From the NCBI GenBank assembly GCA_049297395.1, contig JBAQUG010000499.1, positions 1-64,000 on the forward strand: 64,000 bases of DNA. Reading direction: 5' to 3'. Below, one piece after another: positions 43,432-51,943 of the stretch (position 1 is the stretch's first letter; every line of letters starts with the position of its first letter). The notes under the pieces are model-generated. The model was not told where the DNA came from. It did not search any database and saw only the letters and a program-made list of their open reading frames with translations. A program made the position numbers and the translations under genes. This DNA is from GWF2-50-93 sp049297395. Its GTDB lineage: Bacteria > Verrucomicrobiota > Lentisphaeria > Victivallales > GWF2-50-93.

Positions 43432-44973
43432 ATGCAAGAGCATCCGAACGTGCTGATTTTCTGTGTTGACCAGATGCGGGCGGACCACATGGGTTGCGCC
43501 GGCAATAAGAGTATCCGCACCCCCAGCCTCGACAGGCTGGCGGCGGACGGTGTAATATTCAACCGGTCATACTGCAACAATCCCGTGTGCATGCCGGCAC
43601 GGGCCACAATGTTCACGTGTCTGCTGCCCAGGGACCATGGCGTAAGAATGAACGGACAGTCCCTCCGCAAGGACATTCCAACTATGCCGGGAATTCTCCG
43701 GGATTCAGGATATTCCACCCATGCCTGCGGCAAGCTTCACCTCACGCCCTGGGTTCCCGATGTATCCCCTCCTGATGTTTATTCCTATCCCGAATGCATG
43801 AAATACTGGAACGAAGGGCTCCTATCTGAATTTCCGGTGCCGTACTATGGCTTTGAAACAGTTGATTTTGTCGGAGGGCATACATGCTATGCCTATGGAC
43901 CCTACGTCGAATGGCTTGAGAAACAGGGTGGAAACCGTGGAATGCTGACGGAATCATCTGCTTTGCAGCCGCCATCCGGCGCCCCGCAATGCTACAAAAT
44001 GTCGCTCCCGGAGGAACTTCATTACAACCGTTTCATCGCGGATTCCGCCATCAGGAAAATCAGGAGGTCGCAGGGAAACAGGGAAAACCCCTTCTTCATA
44101 TGGTGTTCTTTTCCCGATCCTCACCTGCCGGTTGCCCCGCCAGCGCCATACTGCGACATGTATGATCCCGGCGACATGCCACCGCCAAAGTCCGGCAAAG
44201 GGGAAATTGACCGCCTCCCATCGGTCTATAAACAGGTTCTGGATGGCTCCTTCCGGCCCAACGGCACTCTTAACACCGGAGTAGAGGACAGCCACTGGCA
44301 GGAAATGATAGCCCTGACATACGGCATGGTAACTCATGTCGATACGGAAATAGGCCGCGTTGTGAAGGCTCTTGACGATACAGGGCTTTCCAGCGACACG
44401 CTTGTAATTTTCACATCGGATCATGGAGACATGATGGGAGACCATGGATTGCTCTGGAAGGCTTTTTACACCTTTGCCGGATGCATACGGACTCCCCTGA
44501 TAGTCAAAGTTCCAGGGATCACTTCCGGACATAGAAGCGAAGACTTGGTTTCACAGCTGGATCTTCTGCCAAGCATACTTGATATCTGCAATATCCGCGA
44601 CCCTGCCGACAGCTGGGTCGAAAAGAAAACTCCATTTTCACGCGGAGCGATACGCCCGCTCCTTTCACGTCCGGGACGAAGCTGGAAGGAACTCCTGGGC
44701 CGAGAGTCAACTTCCGTCCGTCCGCCTGTCGTAATAGAAAATGATGACCTTACCACAGGTTTCAAAGTAAGAAGCATCGTGACAAAAAACCACCGTCTCA
44801 CCATCTATCCTGGAACGGCGGACGGGGAGCTTTTTGATATTGCCAGCGATCCCCATGAATTAATGAATCTCTGGTATGATGAACCGGAAATAAAAAAAGA
44901 GCTGGTATGCCAATTGCTGGATTCCTATTCCCTCTCCACCCCTTCCTATCCGGTTCCGCCATGGAACTCCTGA
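43432..44973 (+). CDS. Sulfatase, Cys-type (S1 family), no signal peptide
   Basis: The 513-residue protein has the modification motif CMPAR at 53-57, whose Cys53 must become formylglycine, and metal-site blocks IFCVDQMRADHMG and TSDHGDMMGDHG. It hydrolyses sulfate esters of sugars. It lacks an export signal, so it is predicted cytoplasmic and needs the maturation enzyme (anSME or FGE), not encoded here. I chose the ATG at 43432 with GAGGTGG upstream. It closes the AraC-flanked cluster. Confidence 0.85.
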   Translation: MQEHPNVLIFCVDQMRADHMGCAGNKSIRTPSLDRLAADGVIFNRSYCNNPVCMPARATMFTCLLPRDHGVRMNGQSLRKDIPTMPGILRDSGYSTHACGKLHLTPWVPDVSPPDVYSYPECMKYWNEGLLSEFPVPYYGFETVDFVGGHTCYAYGPYVEWLEKQGGNRGMLTESSALQPPSGAPQCYKMSLPEELHYNRFIADSAIRKIRRSQGNRENPFFIWCSFPDPHLPVAPPAPYCDMYDPGDMPPPKSGKGEIDRLPSVYKQVLDGSFRPNGTLNTGVEDSHWQEMIALTYGMVTHVDTEIGRVVKALDDTGLSSDTLVIFTSDHGDMMGDHGLLWKAFYTFAGCIRTPLIVKVPGITSGHRSEDLVSQLDLLPSILDICNIRDPADSWVEKKTPFSRGAIRPLLSRPGRSWKELLGRESTSVRPPVVIENDDLTTGFKVRSIVTKNHRLTIYPGTADGELFDIASDPHELMNLWYDEPEIKKELVCQLLDSYSLSTPSYPVPPWNS

Positions 44974-44999
44974 AGTCTGACACCTGCGGGCGTTCATTC

Positions 45000-45056
45000 C
45001 TGCGGCAGGCCTCACCGGCTTTACGCCACAATGCATGGACCGAAGGGCGGTGATTT
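45000..45056 (+). pseudogene. Relic of a Gfo/Idh-type gene, reused by the AraC gene
   Basis: Read on the plus strand this gives RPHRLYATMHGPKGGDF, the same as codons ~201-217 of the oxidoreductase at 42338. 45017-45056 is identical to 42948-42987 at DNA level, and the differences just upstream are synonymous. On the minus strand the same bases supply the last ~11 codons and stop of the AraC gene. No other part of the oxidoreductase is left here. Confidence 0.6.
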
Positions 45057-45941
45057 CTTTTTGATTGCCAGGCCGTTCCTGATTTTCCTGTATTGCCGAG
45101 GGGAGACTCCCATTATCCTCCTGAACTGCTTGGAGAAATAATTGCCGTCGGAAAATCCGCAGTTGAATGCGGTTTCAGTGATATTGCCCCTGCCCGACCA
45201 CATGAGTTCCACAGCCTTCCTGATCCGCAGCCGGATGATGTGCTCGAGCGGAGATGCGTGAAATATTTTCTTGAACATCCTGAAGAAATGACGGTCCGAC
45301 ATTGCCGCGCGGCGTGCGAGATCCGCAACAGTCGAATGCTTCGTGTAGTTCTCCTCCATCCACGCAACCGCCTCGCTGAACCGCAGCAGTCCGTCCGTTG
45401 AATTTTCAGAGGAAGTCGGGTAAATCCTCGAAAGAAATACGATCAGCTCAAGCAGATACGCCCGGCTTACACAGTCGAAGCCCGGAGGACGCATCTCCAT
45501 CTCATGGCGCAGGCGTTGAATCTTTTCCACAACTTCCTTCAGGTGGGCGCTGTCCAGACGCAGGAGACTGCGAAATTCGATGCCACTCCTTCTCGCGGGC
45601 TCAAGAATAAACAATGCCTGGTAGCCCGGCATCGTTTTGAGCTTTTCCAGTGGGAAATTGAAGATCTCGGGGCGGTACATGACGTTCATTATCCTGAAAT
45701 CCCTGGTGGCATTCTTAAACCCATGCTCCTGGTTGCCTTGGAGAACATACACATCCCCGCTGGAGACATGGTATGTTTTTCCCTTAATGCAATGTTCCGC
45801 CCGTCCAGCAAGGACGATGACGATTTCAATGTAGTCGTGGGTGTGCAGCGGATACCCGGACGATACGAGATTCTGGACGCTTATCTTGCAGAAATCGTAT
45901 TCCTTCTCAAAATGCGTCTTTGCTGATATCCTGTGTGTCAT
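45021..45941 (-). CDS. AraC-family regulator with cupin sensor domain
   Basis: The 306-residue protein has a cupin domain (PLHTHDYIEIVIVLAG, GDVYVLQGNQEH) and an AraC double helix-turn-helix (STVADLARRAAMSDRHFFRM and NITETAFNCGFSDGNYFSKQ). Its last ~11 residues (SPPFGPCIVA) come from antisense DNA of a Gfo/Idh relic. It is convergent with the sulfatase gene and divergent from the GH26-like gene, which it may control. On the minus strand TTGACA (45971-45976) and TACGAT (45949-45954) could form its promoter; the mRNA would then be nearly leaderless. Confidence 0.85.
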   Translation of the reverse strand: MTHRISAKTHFEKEYDFCKISVQNLVSSGYPLHTHDYIEIVIVLAGRAEHCIKGKTYHVSSGDVYVLQGNQEHGFKNATRDFRIMNVMYRPEIFNFPLEKLKTMPGYQALFILEPARRSGIEFRSLLRLDSAHLKEVVEKIQRLRHEMEMRPPGFDCVSRAYLLELIVFLSRIYPTSSENSTDGLLRFSEAVAWMEENYTKHSTVADLARRAAMSDRHFFRMFKKIFHASPLEHIIRLRIRKAVELMWSGRGNITETAFNCGFSDGNYFSKQFRRIMGVSPRQYRKIRNGLAIKKKSPPFGPCIVA

Positions 45942-45994
45942 GGCAGTATCGTACCGATATTTGTCACTATTGTCAAGGTTTATACCATTTCAGT

Positions 45995-46020
45995 CCATAT
46001 TTTAATAAGCATTAATATGG
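45995..46020. promoter_or_regulatory. Inverted repeat CCATATT-N12-AATATGG in divergent region
   Basis: Seven-base arms at 45995-46001 and 46014-46020 lie between the AraC and GH26-like genes. Two TTGTCA repeats (45961 and 45970) lie next to it. It is a candidate regulator-binding site; no proof is available. Confidence 0.35.
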
Positions 46021-46101
46021 CAATCCATGAAGACAGGAGGTGAAGATGGTGTTTGAAGAATCAGTTGTTTTTAAACGTGAAAACAGAAGGAGTATGAAAC
46101 A

Positions 46102-49100
46102 ATGAAAATATTTTTATGGAATCAACTTTCAGCACTTGGAAAAACCGCCAAGCTACTACATCCCGTCTCCTCGCACCTCTTTTCCTTGATCGTTTTCTTT
46201 TCAACCTTGCTGGGCTTGGGCATCCCCCAGAGCTTTGCCCAGGGCGAACGCGGCGCCGCTTATGATAAATTGGGTTTTTATCCTGGCACCTTCAATATCG
46301 AAAATCCGGAGGGCTACAACAACCTGCTTGACATAGAACAATGGCTGGGACGCAAGATTCCGTTCATAGTACAGATGTCCGATTGCCGTAATGCCGATTC
46401 CATGATGTATTCGGTCCTCGGTACAACCCCAGCCTGGAAGGCAACAGGTGAGCCCGTCACTTTGGTAATGAATGTTCCCTTGGCCTTCAAGGGCGGCAAC
46501 GGATCCACCCCCGCTGGACAGGCTCTCGTGCGGCAGGGGCTCATCGATACCGCCAATGGGATGCACGACGCCCAATATTTACGATTCGCCCAAAGCCTTA
46601 AAAACGACGGGTTTGCCAATGCCATTCTTCGACTGGGGCACGAATTTGATGGATACTGGACAGGTTGGTCCTGCATAGGGAATTACGACGTGTTCATCTC
46701 CGCCTGGCGGCACGTCCATGATATTTTTAAAGGGGTCAGTCCAGGTTTCCTTTTTGATTATAATGGCACTGTATTTTCATTCCATGCACCCGCCAATGCC
46801 TATGCTGGCGACACCCGGACACGCGCTGAAGCGGCTTATCCCGGCGATGCCTATGTTGATGTGGTGGGATTGGATCTTTACGACCGAAATATTGGTCCCC
46901 CCTGGTATGATTATTTCAAGCAAGGCTGGAACGACCCCGAGAAGACTTGGAAAGATAAATTTATGCCGACTCTCGTTCATCATCGTGATTTTGCGGTTTC
47001 CAAAGGCAAGACTGTAAGCTTTCCCGAATGGGCGGTGCAGGCCCACGCAGGTATTTATATCTATACCGGCGGCGATGATTCCGCTCTTATCCGTAACTTT
47101 TACAACTGGATGAGCAGCCTGCCTCCCAGTGGTCCAGGATCGCTCAAGTATCATAGTTACTTCTGGCTTGGTCCCCAGCCCAACGCAAGCAATCCAAATC
47201 TCAGCTATGGAACACTAATGCTCACAAGCCCTCAGCTGGCGGAATCCGCTTTGATGTTCAGTCAGCTTTATGGTGCCAAGTGGGTCACTGGCCAGATCGG
47301 AGATTCAAGCGGTACCGGAAGCGCTCCGGTGCTGGACGACCTTATGAGTGGAAGTTTCACGCTCAGCAGTTCTGGCGGCGGGGTGACGGGAGCAGCGGAT
47401 GATTTCCAGTATGCCTGCCAATCATTGACCGGTGACGGGCAGATTATCGCGCAGGTCACCAGCATCCGCAACAGCGATTTTTCGTCTTCCAACCCCCTGG
47501 CCATGGCGGGAGTGATGATCCGGGAGGACGATTCAGCCGGCTCCAGGAGCGCGCTTCTGGGAGTCGCTCCCGGCAAGGTGGCGTTTGTGACCCGGCTTGC
47601 TCCAGATTCTTCCAGCTCTATCGCGACGAGTGCGCGTTCAGCCCTGCCTTACTGGCTCAAACTCGTCCGCAATGCAGATGAATTTAAGGCTTACACGTCG
47701 GCTGACGGGGAGGATTGGACCATGGTGGGTTCCGCGAGCATTCCCATGCAGGGAATTGTAAAAATAGGACTGGCTGTCAGCTCCAACCATATAGGAGTTC
47801 TAAATACCTCCACCTTCCGCAACGTCCAGGTAACCCGGTGGGATGCGACGGACGTCTTTCCCTACGATGCCGACTCTCCAGATTATTTTTCAGGCATTGT
47901 CAAGCATTATCCGGACTATGGCTATACGCGCGGGAGCATCGGCGTCCCCAGCAGCGAGGCTGTCGACCAGGCCGGCGGCACTATGACAATATCTGCCAGC
48001 GGCAGCGGGATCGGCGGCGTGGCGGACTCCTTCGATTTTGTGCATGAAACACTTGTCGGCAATGGACAGATTGTGGCCAGGCTCCTCGGCGTTTCGCAAA
48101 TCAACGCATCGTCGAAAGCAGGGCTCATGATCCGTGAAAAGCCCAGCGAAGGTTTCTCCGCGGGTTCCAAGAGCGTGCTGATGTCCTATGCGCCAGGCAA
48201 TGGCTTTGTCCTTACAAGCCGTTCGACTGAAAATGGCGGATCTTCCACCTGGGCCGGCGGCTGGGCGTACTTGCCTTATTGGCTCAAACTCGTGCGCTGC
48301 GGGGATCGTTTCACCGGTTACAAATCACCCGACGGAGTTACCTGGACAATGGTGGGATACGCCGATGTTTCCATGGGCGCCGCCGTTGAGATCGGACTTG
48401 CAGTCACCTCGCACGACAAAACGCTTTCGGCTACATCGAACTTCGACAACATCCGCGTCGATCGCTGGAGCAGTTGCGACATTGGAGCAATCGGAGTCCC
48501 CGGCAGCGAGACGTTTGATCCTGCCACGGGAACTTATGGGGTGACAGGGAGCGGCGCCGGAATTGGCGGAACCTCCGATGCATTCCGTTTCGTCTACCAG
48601 GCCCTCGACGGGGACGGGGAAATTGTGGCCAGGATCCGCGGCATTTCGCGAATCAACGACTCGTCGAAGGCCGGGCTCATGATCCGTGAAACGCTTTCCG
48701 CCGGTTCCAGGAGCGCGCTGATATCCTATGCGCCAGGCAGTGGATTTCTCCTTACAAGCCGTTCGACTGAAAATGGCGGATCTTCCACCTGGGCCGGCGG
48801 CTGGGCGCCGGATCCGGTCTGGCTCAAACTCCAACGCCACGGAAACCTTTTTGTGGGATATAAATCCGCTGACGGCATCGCCTGGACCTATGTCGGCCAA
48901 TATTCCATTCCCATGACGCAAACCGTCTATGTCGGGATGGCAGCGAGTTCATGCAGCAAATGGCTGCTCGGCTCGGCAACATTCGACAGCATGAAAGTCG
49001 ACACGCTGTCCAATGACAACGTGGGCGCTGCGTCGGGCGGCGGCAAGACGTTCGATCCCGCAACGGGCGCCTACACGGTGAAGGGTGGCGGCAGCGCAGG

Positions 49101-49578
49101 AATTGGAGGTACAACCGATGCTTTCTATTTTGTTCATCGCACTTTGGCTGGCGATGGTGAAATTGTGGCCAGGGTCGGCGATGTTTCGCAAATCAACGCA
49201 TCGTCGAAGGCAGGGCTCATGATCCGTGAAACGCTTTCCGCGGGTTCCAGGAGCGCCCTGATATCCTATGCGCCGGGCTATGGCTTCGCCTTCACAAGCA
49301 GGCTTAACGTGTCCGGCAGCTCATCAACCTGGGGCGGTGGCTGGATGCCGGGGCCCTATTGGCTCAAACTCATCCGCTGGGGAAATCGTTTCACCGGTTA
49401 CAAGTCGCCCGATGGAATTACCTGGACAATGGTGGGATATGCCGATATTCCGATGGCATCCACCACTGAAATCGGTCTGGCGGTAAGTTCGAGCGATGCG
49501 GCTAAAATCGCCACAGCAACTTTTGAAAATGTGAGTATCACCTTGACTCCCTACCATAAGACCAACATCTTCTGGTAA
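46102..49578 (+). CDS. Secreted GH26-like enzyme with four C-terminal concanavalin-like repeats
   Basis: The 1158-residue protein has a long export signal (about 1-50) and a TIM barrel to about residue 400 with the GH26 hallmarks: acid/base Glu181 in LGHEFDGYW and nucleophile Glu309 in FPEWAV. GH26 members are mainly beta-mannanases. Residues ~410-1150 hold four repeats of about 180 residues, DUF1349-like (GLMIRE, YWLKL, GYKSPDGVTWTMVG, EIGLAV), probably glycan binding. Parts of repeats 2 and 3 are identical in DNA. The start has AAGGAG nine bases upstream. Confidence 0.75.
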   Translation: MKIFLWNQLSALGKTAKLLHPVSSHLFSLIVFFSTLLGLGIPQSFAQGERGAAYDKLGFYPGTFNIENPEGYNNLLDIEQWLGRKIPFIVQMSDCRNADSMMYSVLGTTPAWKATGEPVTLVMNVPLAFKGGNGSTPAGQALVRQGLIDTANGMHDAQYLRFAQSLKNDGFANAILRLGHEFDGYWTGWSCIGNYDVFISAWRHVHDIFKGVSPGFLFDYNGTVFSFHAPANAYAGDTRTRAEAAYPGDAYVDVVGLDLYDRNIGPPWYDYFKQGWNDPEKTWKDKFMPTLVHHRDFAVSKGKTVSFPEWAVQAHAGIYIYTGGDDSALIRNFYNWMSSLPPSGPGSLKYHSYFWLGPQPNASNPNLSYGTLMLTSPQLAESALMFSQLYGAKWVTGQIGDSSGTGSAPVLDDLMSGSFTLSSSGGGVTGAADDFQYACQSLTGDGQIIAQVTSIRNSDFSSSNPLAMAGVMIREDDSAGSRSALLGVAPGKVAFVTRLAPDSSSSIATSARSALPYWLKLVRNADEFKAYTSADGEDWTMVGSASIPMQGIVKIGLAVSSNHIGVLNTSTFRNVQVTRWDATDVFPYDADSPDYFSGIVKHYPDYGYTRGSIGVPSSEAVDQAGGTMTISASGSGIGGVADSFDFVHETLVGNGQIVARLLGVSQINASSKAGLMIREKPSEGFSAGSKSVLMSYAPGNGFVLTSRSTENGGSSTWAGGWAYLPYWLKLVRCGDRFTGYKSPDGVTWTMVGYADVSMGAAVEIGLAVTSHDKTLSATSNFDNIRVDRWSSCDIGAIGVPGSETFDPATGTYGVTGSGAGIGGTSDAFRFVYQALDGDGEIVARIRGISRINDSSKAGLMIRETLSAGSRSALISYAPGSGFLLTSRSTENGGSSTWAGGWAPDPVWLKLQRHGNLFVGYKSADGIAWTYVGQYSIPMTQTVYVGMAASSCSKWLLGSATFDSMKVDTLSNDNVGAASGGGKTFDPATGAYTVKGGGSAGIGGTTDAFYFVHRTLAGDGEIVARVGDVSQINASSKAGLMIRETLSAGSRSALISYAPGYGFAFTSRLNVSGSSSTWGGGWMPGPYWLKLIRWGNRFTGYKSPDGITWTMVGYADIPMASTTEIGLAVSSSDAAKIATATFENVSITLTPYHKTNIFW

Positions 49579-49610
49579 GCGGGCCGGTCTAATTGCAAAA
49601 GTCGGATTTT

Positions 49611-49644
49611 AACGGAGGGCGGGTTTTCCAACCCGCCCTCCGTT
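49611..49644 (+). terminator. Strong hairpin terminator after the GH26-like gene
   Basis: AACGGAGGGCGGGTT (49611-49625) pairs exactly with 49630-49644 around TTCC and is followed by GCTTTT. Outer arms (GGGCC and GGCCC, with TTGCAAAA/TTTTGCAA) make it part of a wider palindrome from 49581 to 49674. Confidence 0.7.
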
Positions 49645-49744
49645 GCTTTTGAATCGAATTTTGCAAATGGCCCGGATACAAGGAAAACTATGACATTGAA
49701 ATAAACATGAAATAAAAAAATTCTTTTTTTTTATCTTGGACATC

Positions 49745-49779
49745 TTGCATTATTTTTCCGTTTGCGTTATAATAACGCA
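49745..49779 (+). promoter_or_regulatory. Promoter with LacI-type operator over the -10
   Basis: TATAAT (49768-49773) lies 17 bp after TTGCAT (49745-49750). The 17-bp palindrome TGCGTTATAATAACGCA (49763-49779) covers the -10 completely, with CG-containing arms typical of LacI-family operators. It lies 39 nt before the LacI-type regulator gene and so suggests autorepression. Confidence 0.7.
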
Positions 49780-49818
49780 TATTGGCAGTTATAAAATCGC
49801 AATTTACTGGAGAAGGAC

Positions 49819-50985
49819 ATGGCGGTCACATTAAAGGACATAGCGGAGGAGATGGGTGTAAGCGCCATGACAGTGTCCCGTGCGTTGCGCGGGGTTGACA
49901 GGATAAGTTCCGGAACCAGGAAGCGGGCGCGGACGCTGGCGGTGCGGATGGGATATCAGCCGGTCGACGGCGTGATGTTCCGGCCTCCGATGCGTGCCGG
50001 AAAAGCCGCACATTCCCTGAAAATACTTCTGCCGACGGTAGTGCGGAGGATCGGCGAGGAAGGGGGGGCCTGGTGGAATGACAGGATGGTGTCCGCGATG
50101 AAGAAACGGCTCGAACTATATAACGGAAAACTGGTTGAGCAGCATTTCAACGGCATTGAGGAACTGGTTGAGGAATACAGGCACGGACGTTTCCACGGCA
50201 TTGCATTGATGCAGCCCCTTCCAACCCCGTGGATCAGGCGGCTTATGAAGTCGGGGCCGGTGGTTTATGCAGTCGAATACGACTACCAGACAGGTGTCGA
50301 CAGCGTATATTCCAACGAACACCGTTCAACCTCCATGATCAAGGATTATCTGAGGAGCTACGGCCACAGCAATATCGCATGGTTTGGAATAATAGACAGG
50401 AACGCCCCCCATCATGCGGTCTGGGACGACTGCTTGGAAGGGGGGTATCCCGAGGAGAGGGATGCTTTCAGCGTCCATGGTGCAAGGCATGCCTCGTGGG
50501 CGAACCACATCTACTGCCAGAGGCCGGATCACGGGCAGAAGCTGATCCTCATTGAACGCGACTGGAAGCTCAGGGGCCTGGAGGATGTCGTCGGAGAAGC
50601 CTTGAAGATTATTCTGTCCGCATCCCCTGAAATAACGGCGGTCGTATGCTCATGTGATCCGGTTGCGCTGGAACTTGTCAGGCAGTTGAAACAGAAGGGG
50701 ATCGAAGTTCCCCGGAATATCAGCCTGATAAGCTATGGAGGATCGGAGGAAGTCAGGCGCAGCAGTCCGCCGATAACTTCGGCGACGATGCCGATGGAGA
50801 CGATCGGGAGAATGATTCCGGAACTGATAGAGAGGCGCCTTGCCGATCCGGATGCCATCCCCGTCAGCATGCAGTTTGAAACACCTCTCTTTGAAGGGGC
50901 CAGCGTGGCGGAGCCGGGATGCCGCAGGTCCGGAAAGGTCCGCGGCAGGAAGACAGGGATTGATAGTGAAAGGAGGGAGAAATGA
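49819..50985 (+). CDS. LacI-family regulator
   Basis: The 388-residue protein starts with the LacI helix-turn-helix and hinge (VTLKDIAEEMGVSAMTVSRAL, then YQPV) and has a periplasmic-binding-fold effector domain (AVVCSCDPVALELVRQLKQKG, ISLISYGGSEE). It probably represses its own promoter and the following genes until a sugar is bound. Its stop overlaps the start of the prepilin-like gene by 4 bp (ATGA), an unusually tight link between a regulator and a surface protein. Confidence 0.88.
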   Translation: MAVTLKDIAEEMGVSAMTVSRALRGVDRISSGTRKRARTLAVRMGYQPVDGVMFRPPMRAGKAAHSLKILLPTVVRRIGEEGGAWWNDRMVSAMKKRLELYNGKLVEQHFNGIEELVEEYRHGRFHGIALMQPLPTPWIRRLMKSGPVVYAVEYDYQTGVDSVYSNEHRSTSMIKDYLRSYGHSNIAWFGIIDRNAPHHAVWDDCLEGGYPEERDAFSVHGARHASWANHIYCQRPDHGQKLILIERDWKLRGLEDVVGEALKIILSASPEITAVVCSCDPVALELVRQLKQKGIEVPRNISLISYGGSEEVRRSSPPITSATMPMETIGRMIPELIERRLADPDAIPVSMQFETPLFEGASVAEPGCRRSGKVRGRKTGIDSERREK

Positions 50986-51626
50986 AAAGGCGCGTGTTCA
51001 CACTGATAGAGCTTTTAGTTGTGATTGCGATCATCGCAATCCTGGCGGCGATGCTCCTGCCCGCGCTGAAAAAGGCGAAGGATACCGCCAAAACCAGTCT
51101 TTGCCTGGGCAACTTGAAGCAGCTATACGTAATTGGAGACATATACCGCGAGGACAACCTGAACTGGGTTTTGTTCTGGGATTCTGACTCATCCTATTGG
51201 TACCATCGACTTTTCCCGAACGAGAATCCTGCCGTGGGAAATTTCATGACAGGGCCGTTTGCGGCCGGCGCCAAAAATCCTCCCGGCTGGCAGTGCATGC
51301 AATGCCCTTCAGGGACGAATGGATATGGAGTGGGCTGGAAGTATAGCTATGCAGTGAATGCCGGTATCTGCGGCTGGCCGCCGCCAATGTACAGGGTTCC
51401 TGGGCACAAGGGGCCAGCCTATCCCAAAAAACCTGAAATCATCCCATGGCTCGTTGACGGTGAAAACTGCTGGTTCAATTCTGCCGATCTGGCAACCTAT
51501 GTCTATCCCAAGCATAACAATCATAACAACGGAGCCAATGTCAACTTTTTTGACGGACACGCGCAATGGGTTGGAGGGACGGACATTCGAAACGTCCTCT
51601 ACGGTAACATAACTAGCTGGCAATGA
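50982..51626 (+). CDS. Prepilin-type N-terminal domain protein
   Basis: The 214-residue protein has a short basic leader (MKRR), the prepilin helix VFTLIELLVVIAIIAILAA and a soluble domain ending NVNFFDGHAQWVGG, the DUF1559-like H-x-DG end. It is translationally coupled to the LacI-type regulator and lies 317 nt upstream of a secreted clan-A glycosidase; the gap is filled by repeat A. The role in secretion or binding is unproven. Confidence 0.85.
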   Translation: MKRRVFTLIELLVVIAIIAILAAMLLPALKKAKDTAKTSLCLGNLKQLYVIGDIYREDNLNWVLFWDSDSSYWYHRLFPNENPAVGNFMTGPFAAGAKNPPGWQCMQCPSGTNGYGVGWKYSYAVNAGICGWPPPMYRVPGHKGPAYPKKPEIIPWLVDGENCWFNSADLATYVYPKHNNHNNGANVNFFDGHAQWVGGTDIRNVLYGNITSWQ

Positions 51627-51672
51627 TTCCTGAATTCTTCTAGGTTGCGGGCAAAGCCCCCCCTTAAATATA

Positions 51673-51920
51673 CGTATAGGAAATTGTATTTTAGACAGGA
51701 TAACGGGATAAACGGGATTTAAAATGGATCTAAATAATAAGTTGCAATCAAAGAATCAAAGAGCACGTCAGCAGAGTGACGTGGCTACAACAAATCCAAG
51801 CTGTAGCCGCGTCACTCTGCTGACGCGTTCCTTTCCCGATGAATGCACCTTGCTATAAATATCCTTGGAATCCTGTAAATCCTGTCAGAAAAGTTATTAA
51901 GCCCCGGAGTAGCCGGTTAA
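51673..51920. repeat. Repeat family A, copy 2 (248 bp)
   Basis: It matches copy 1 (39514-39754) nearly throughout, with one 7-base AATCAAA duplication and a few substitutions. The inner hairpin has an AGCT loop variant. It ends 23 nt before the start codon of the clan-A glycosidase gene and fills the whole 317-nt gap. Confidence 0.85.
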
Positions 51921-51943
51921 ATACTTCATAAAGGAGAGGAAAT

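Noticed and set aside
42948..45056. The 40-nt identity between 42948 and 45017 as an attachment site or recombination repeat
   Set aside because: It reads in frame as oxidoreductase sequence with only synonymous differences next to it, which fits a gene relic better than an att site; no integrase is nearby.
46094..46105. Three-codon frame ATG-AAA-CAA-TGA just before the GH26-like gene as a leader peptide
   Set aside because: The ribosome site is better spaced for the ATG at 46102, and the short frame probably arises by chance.
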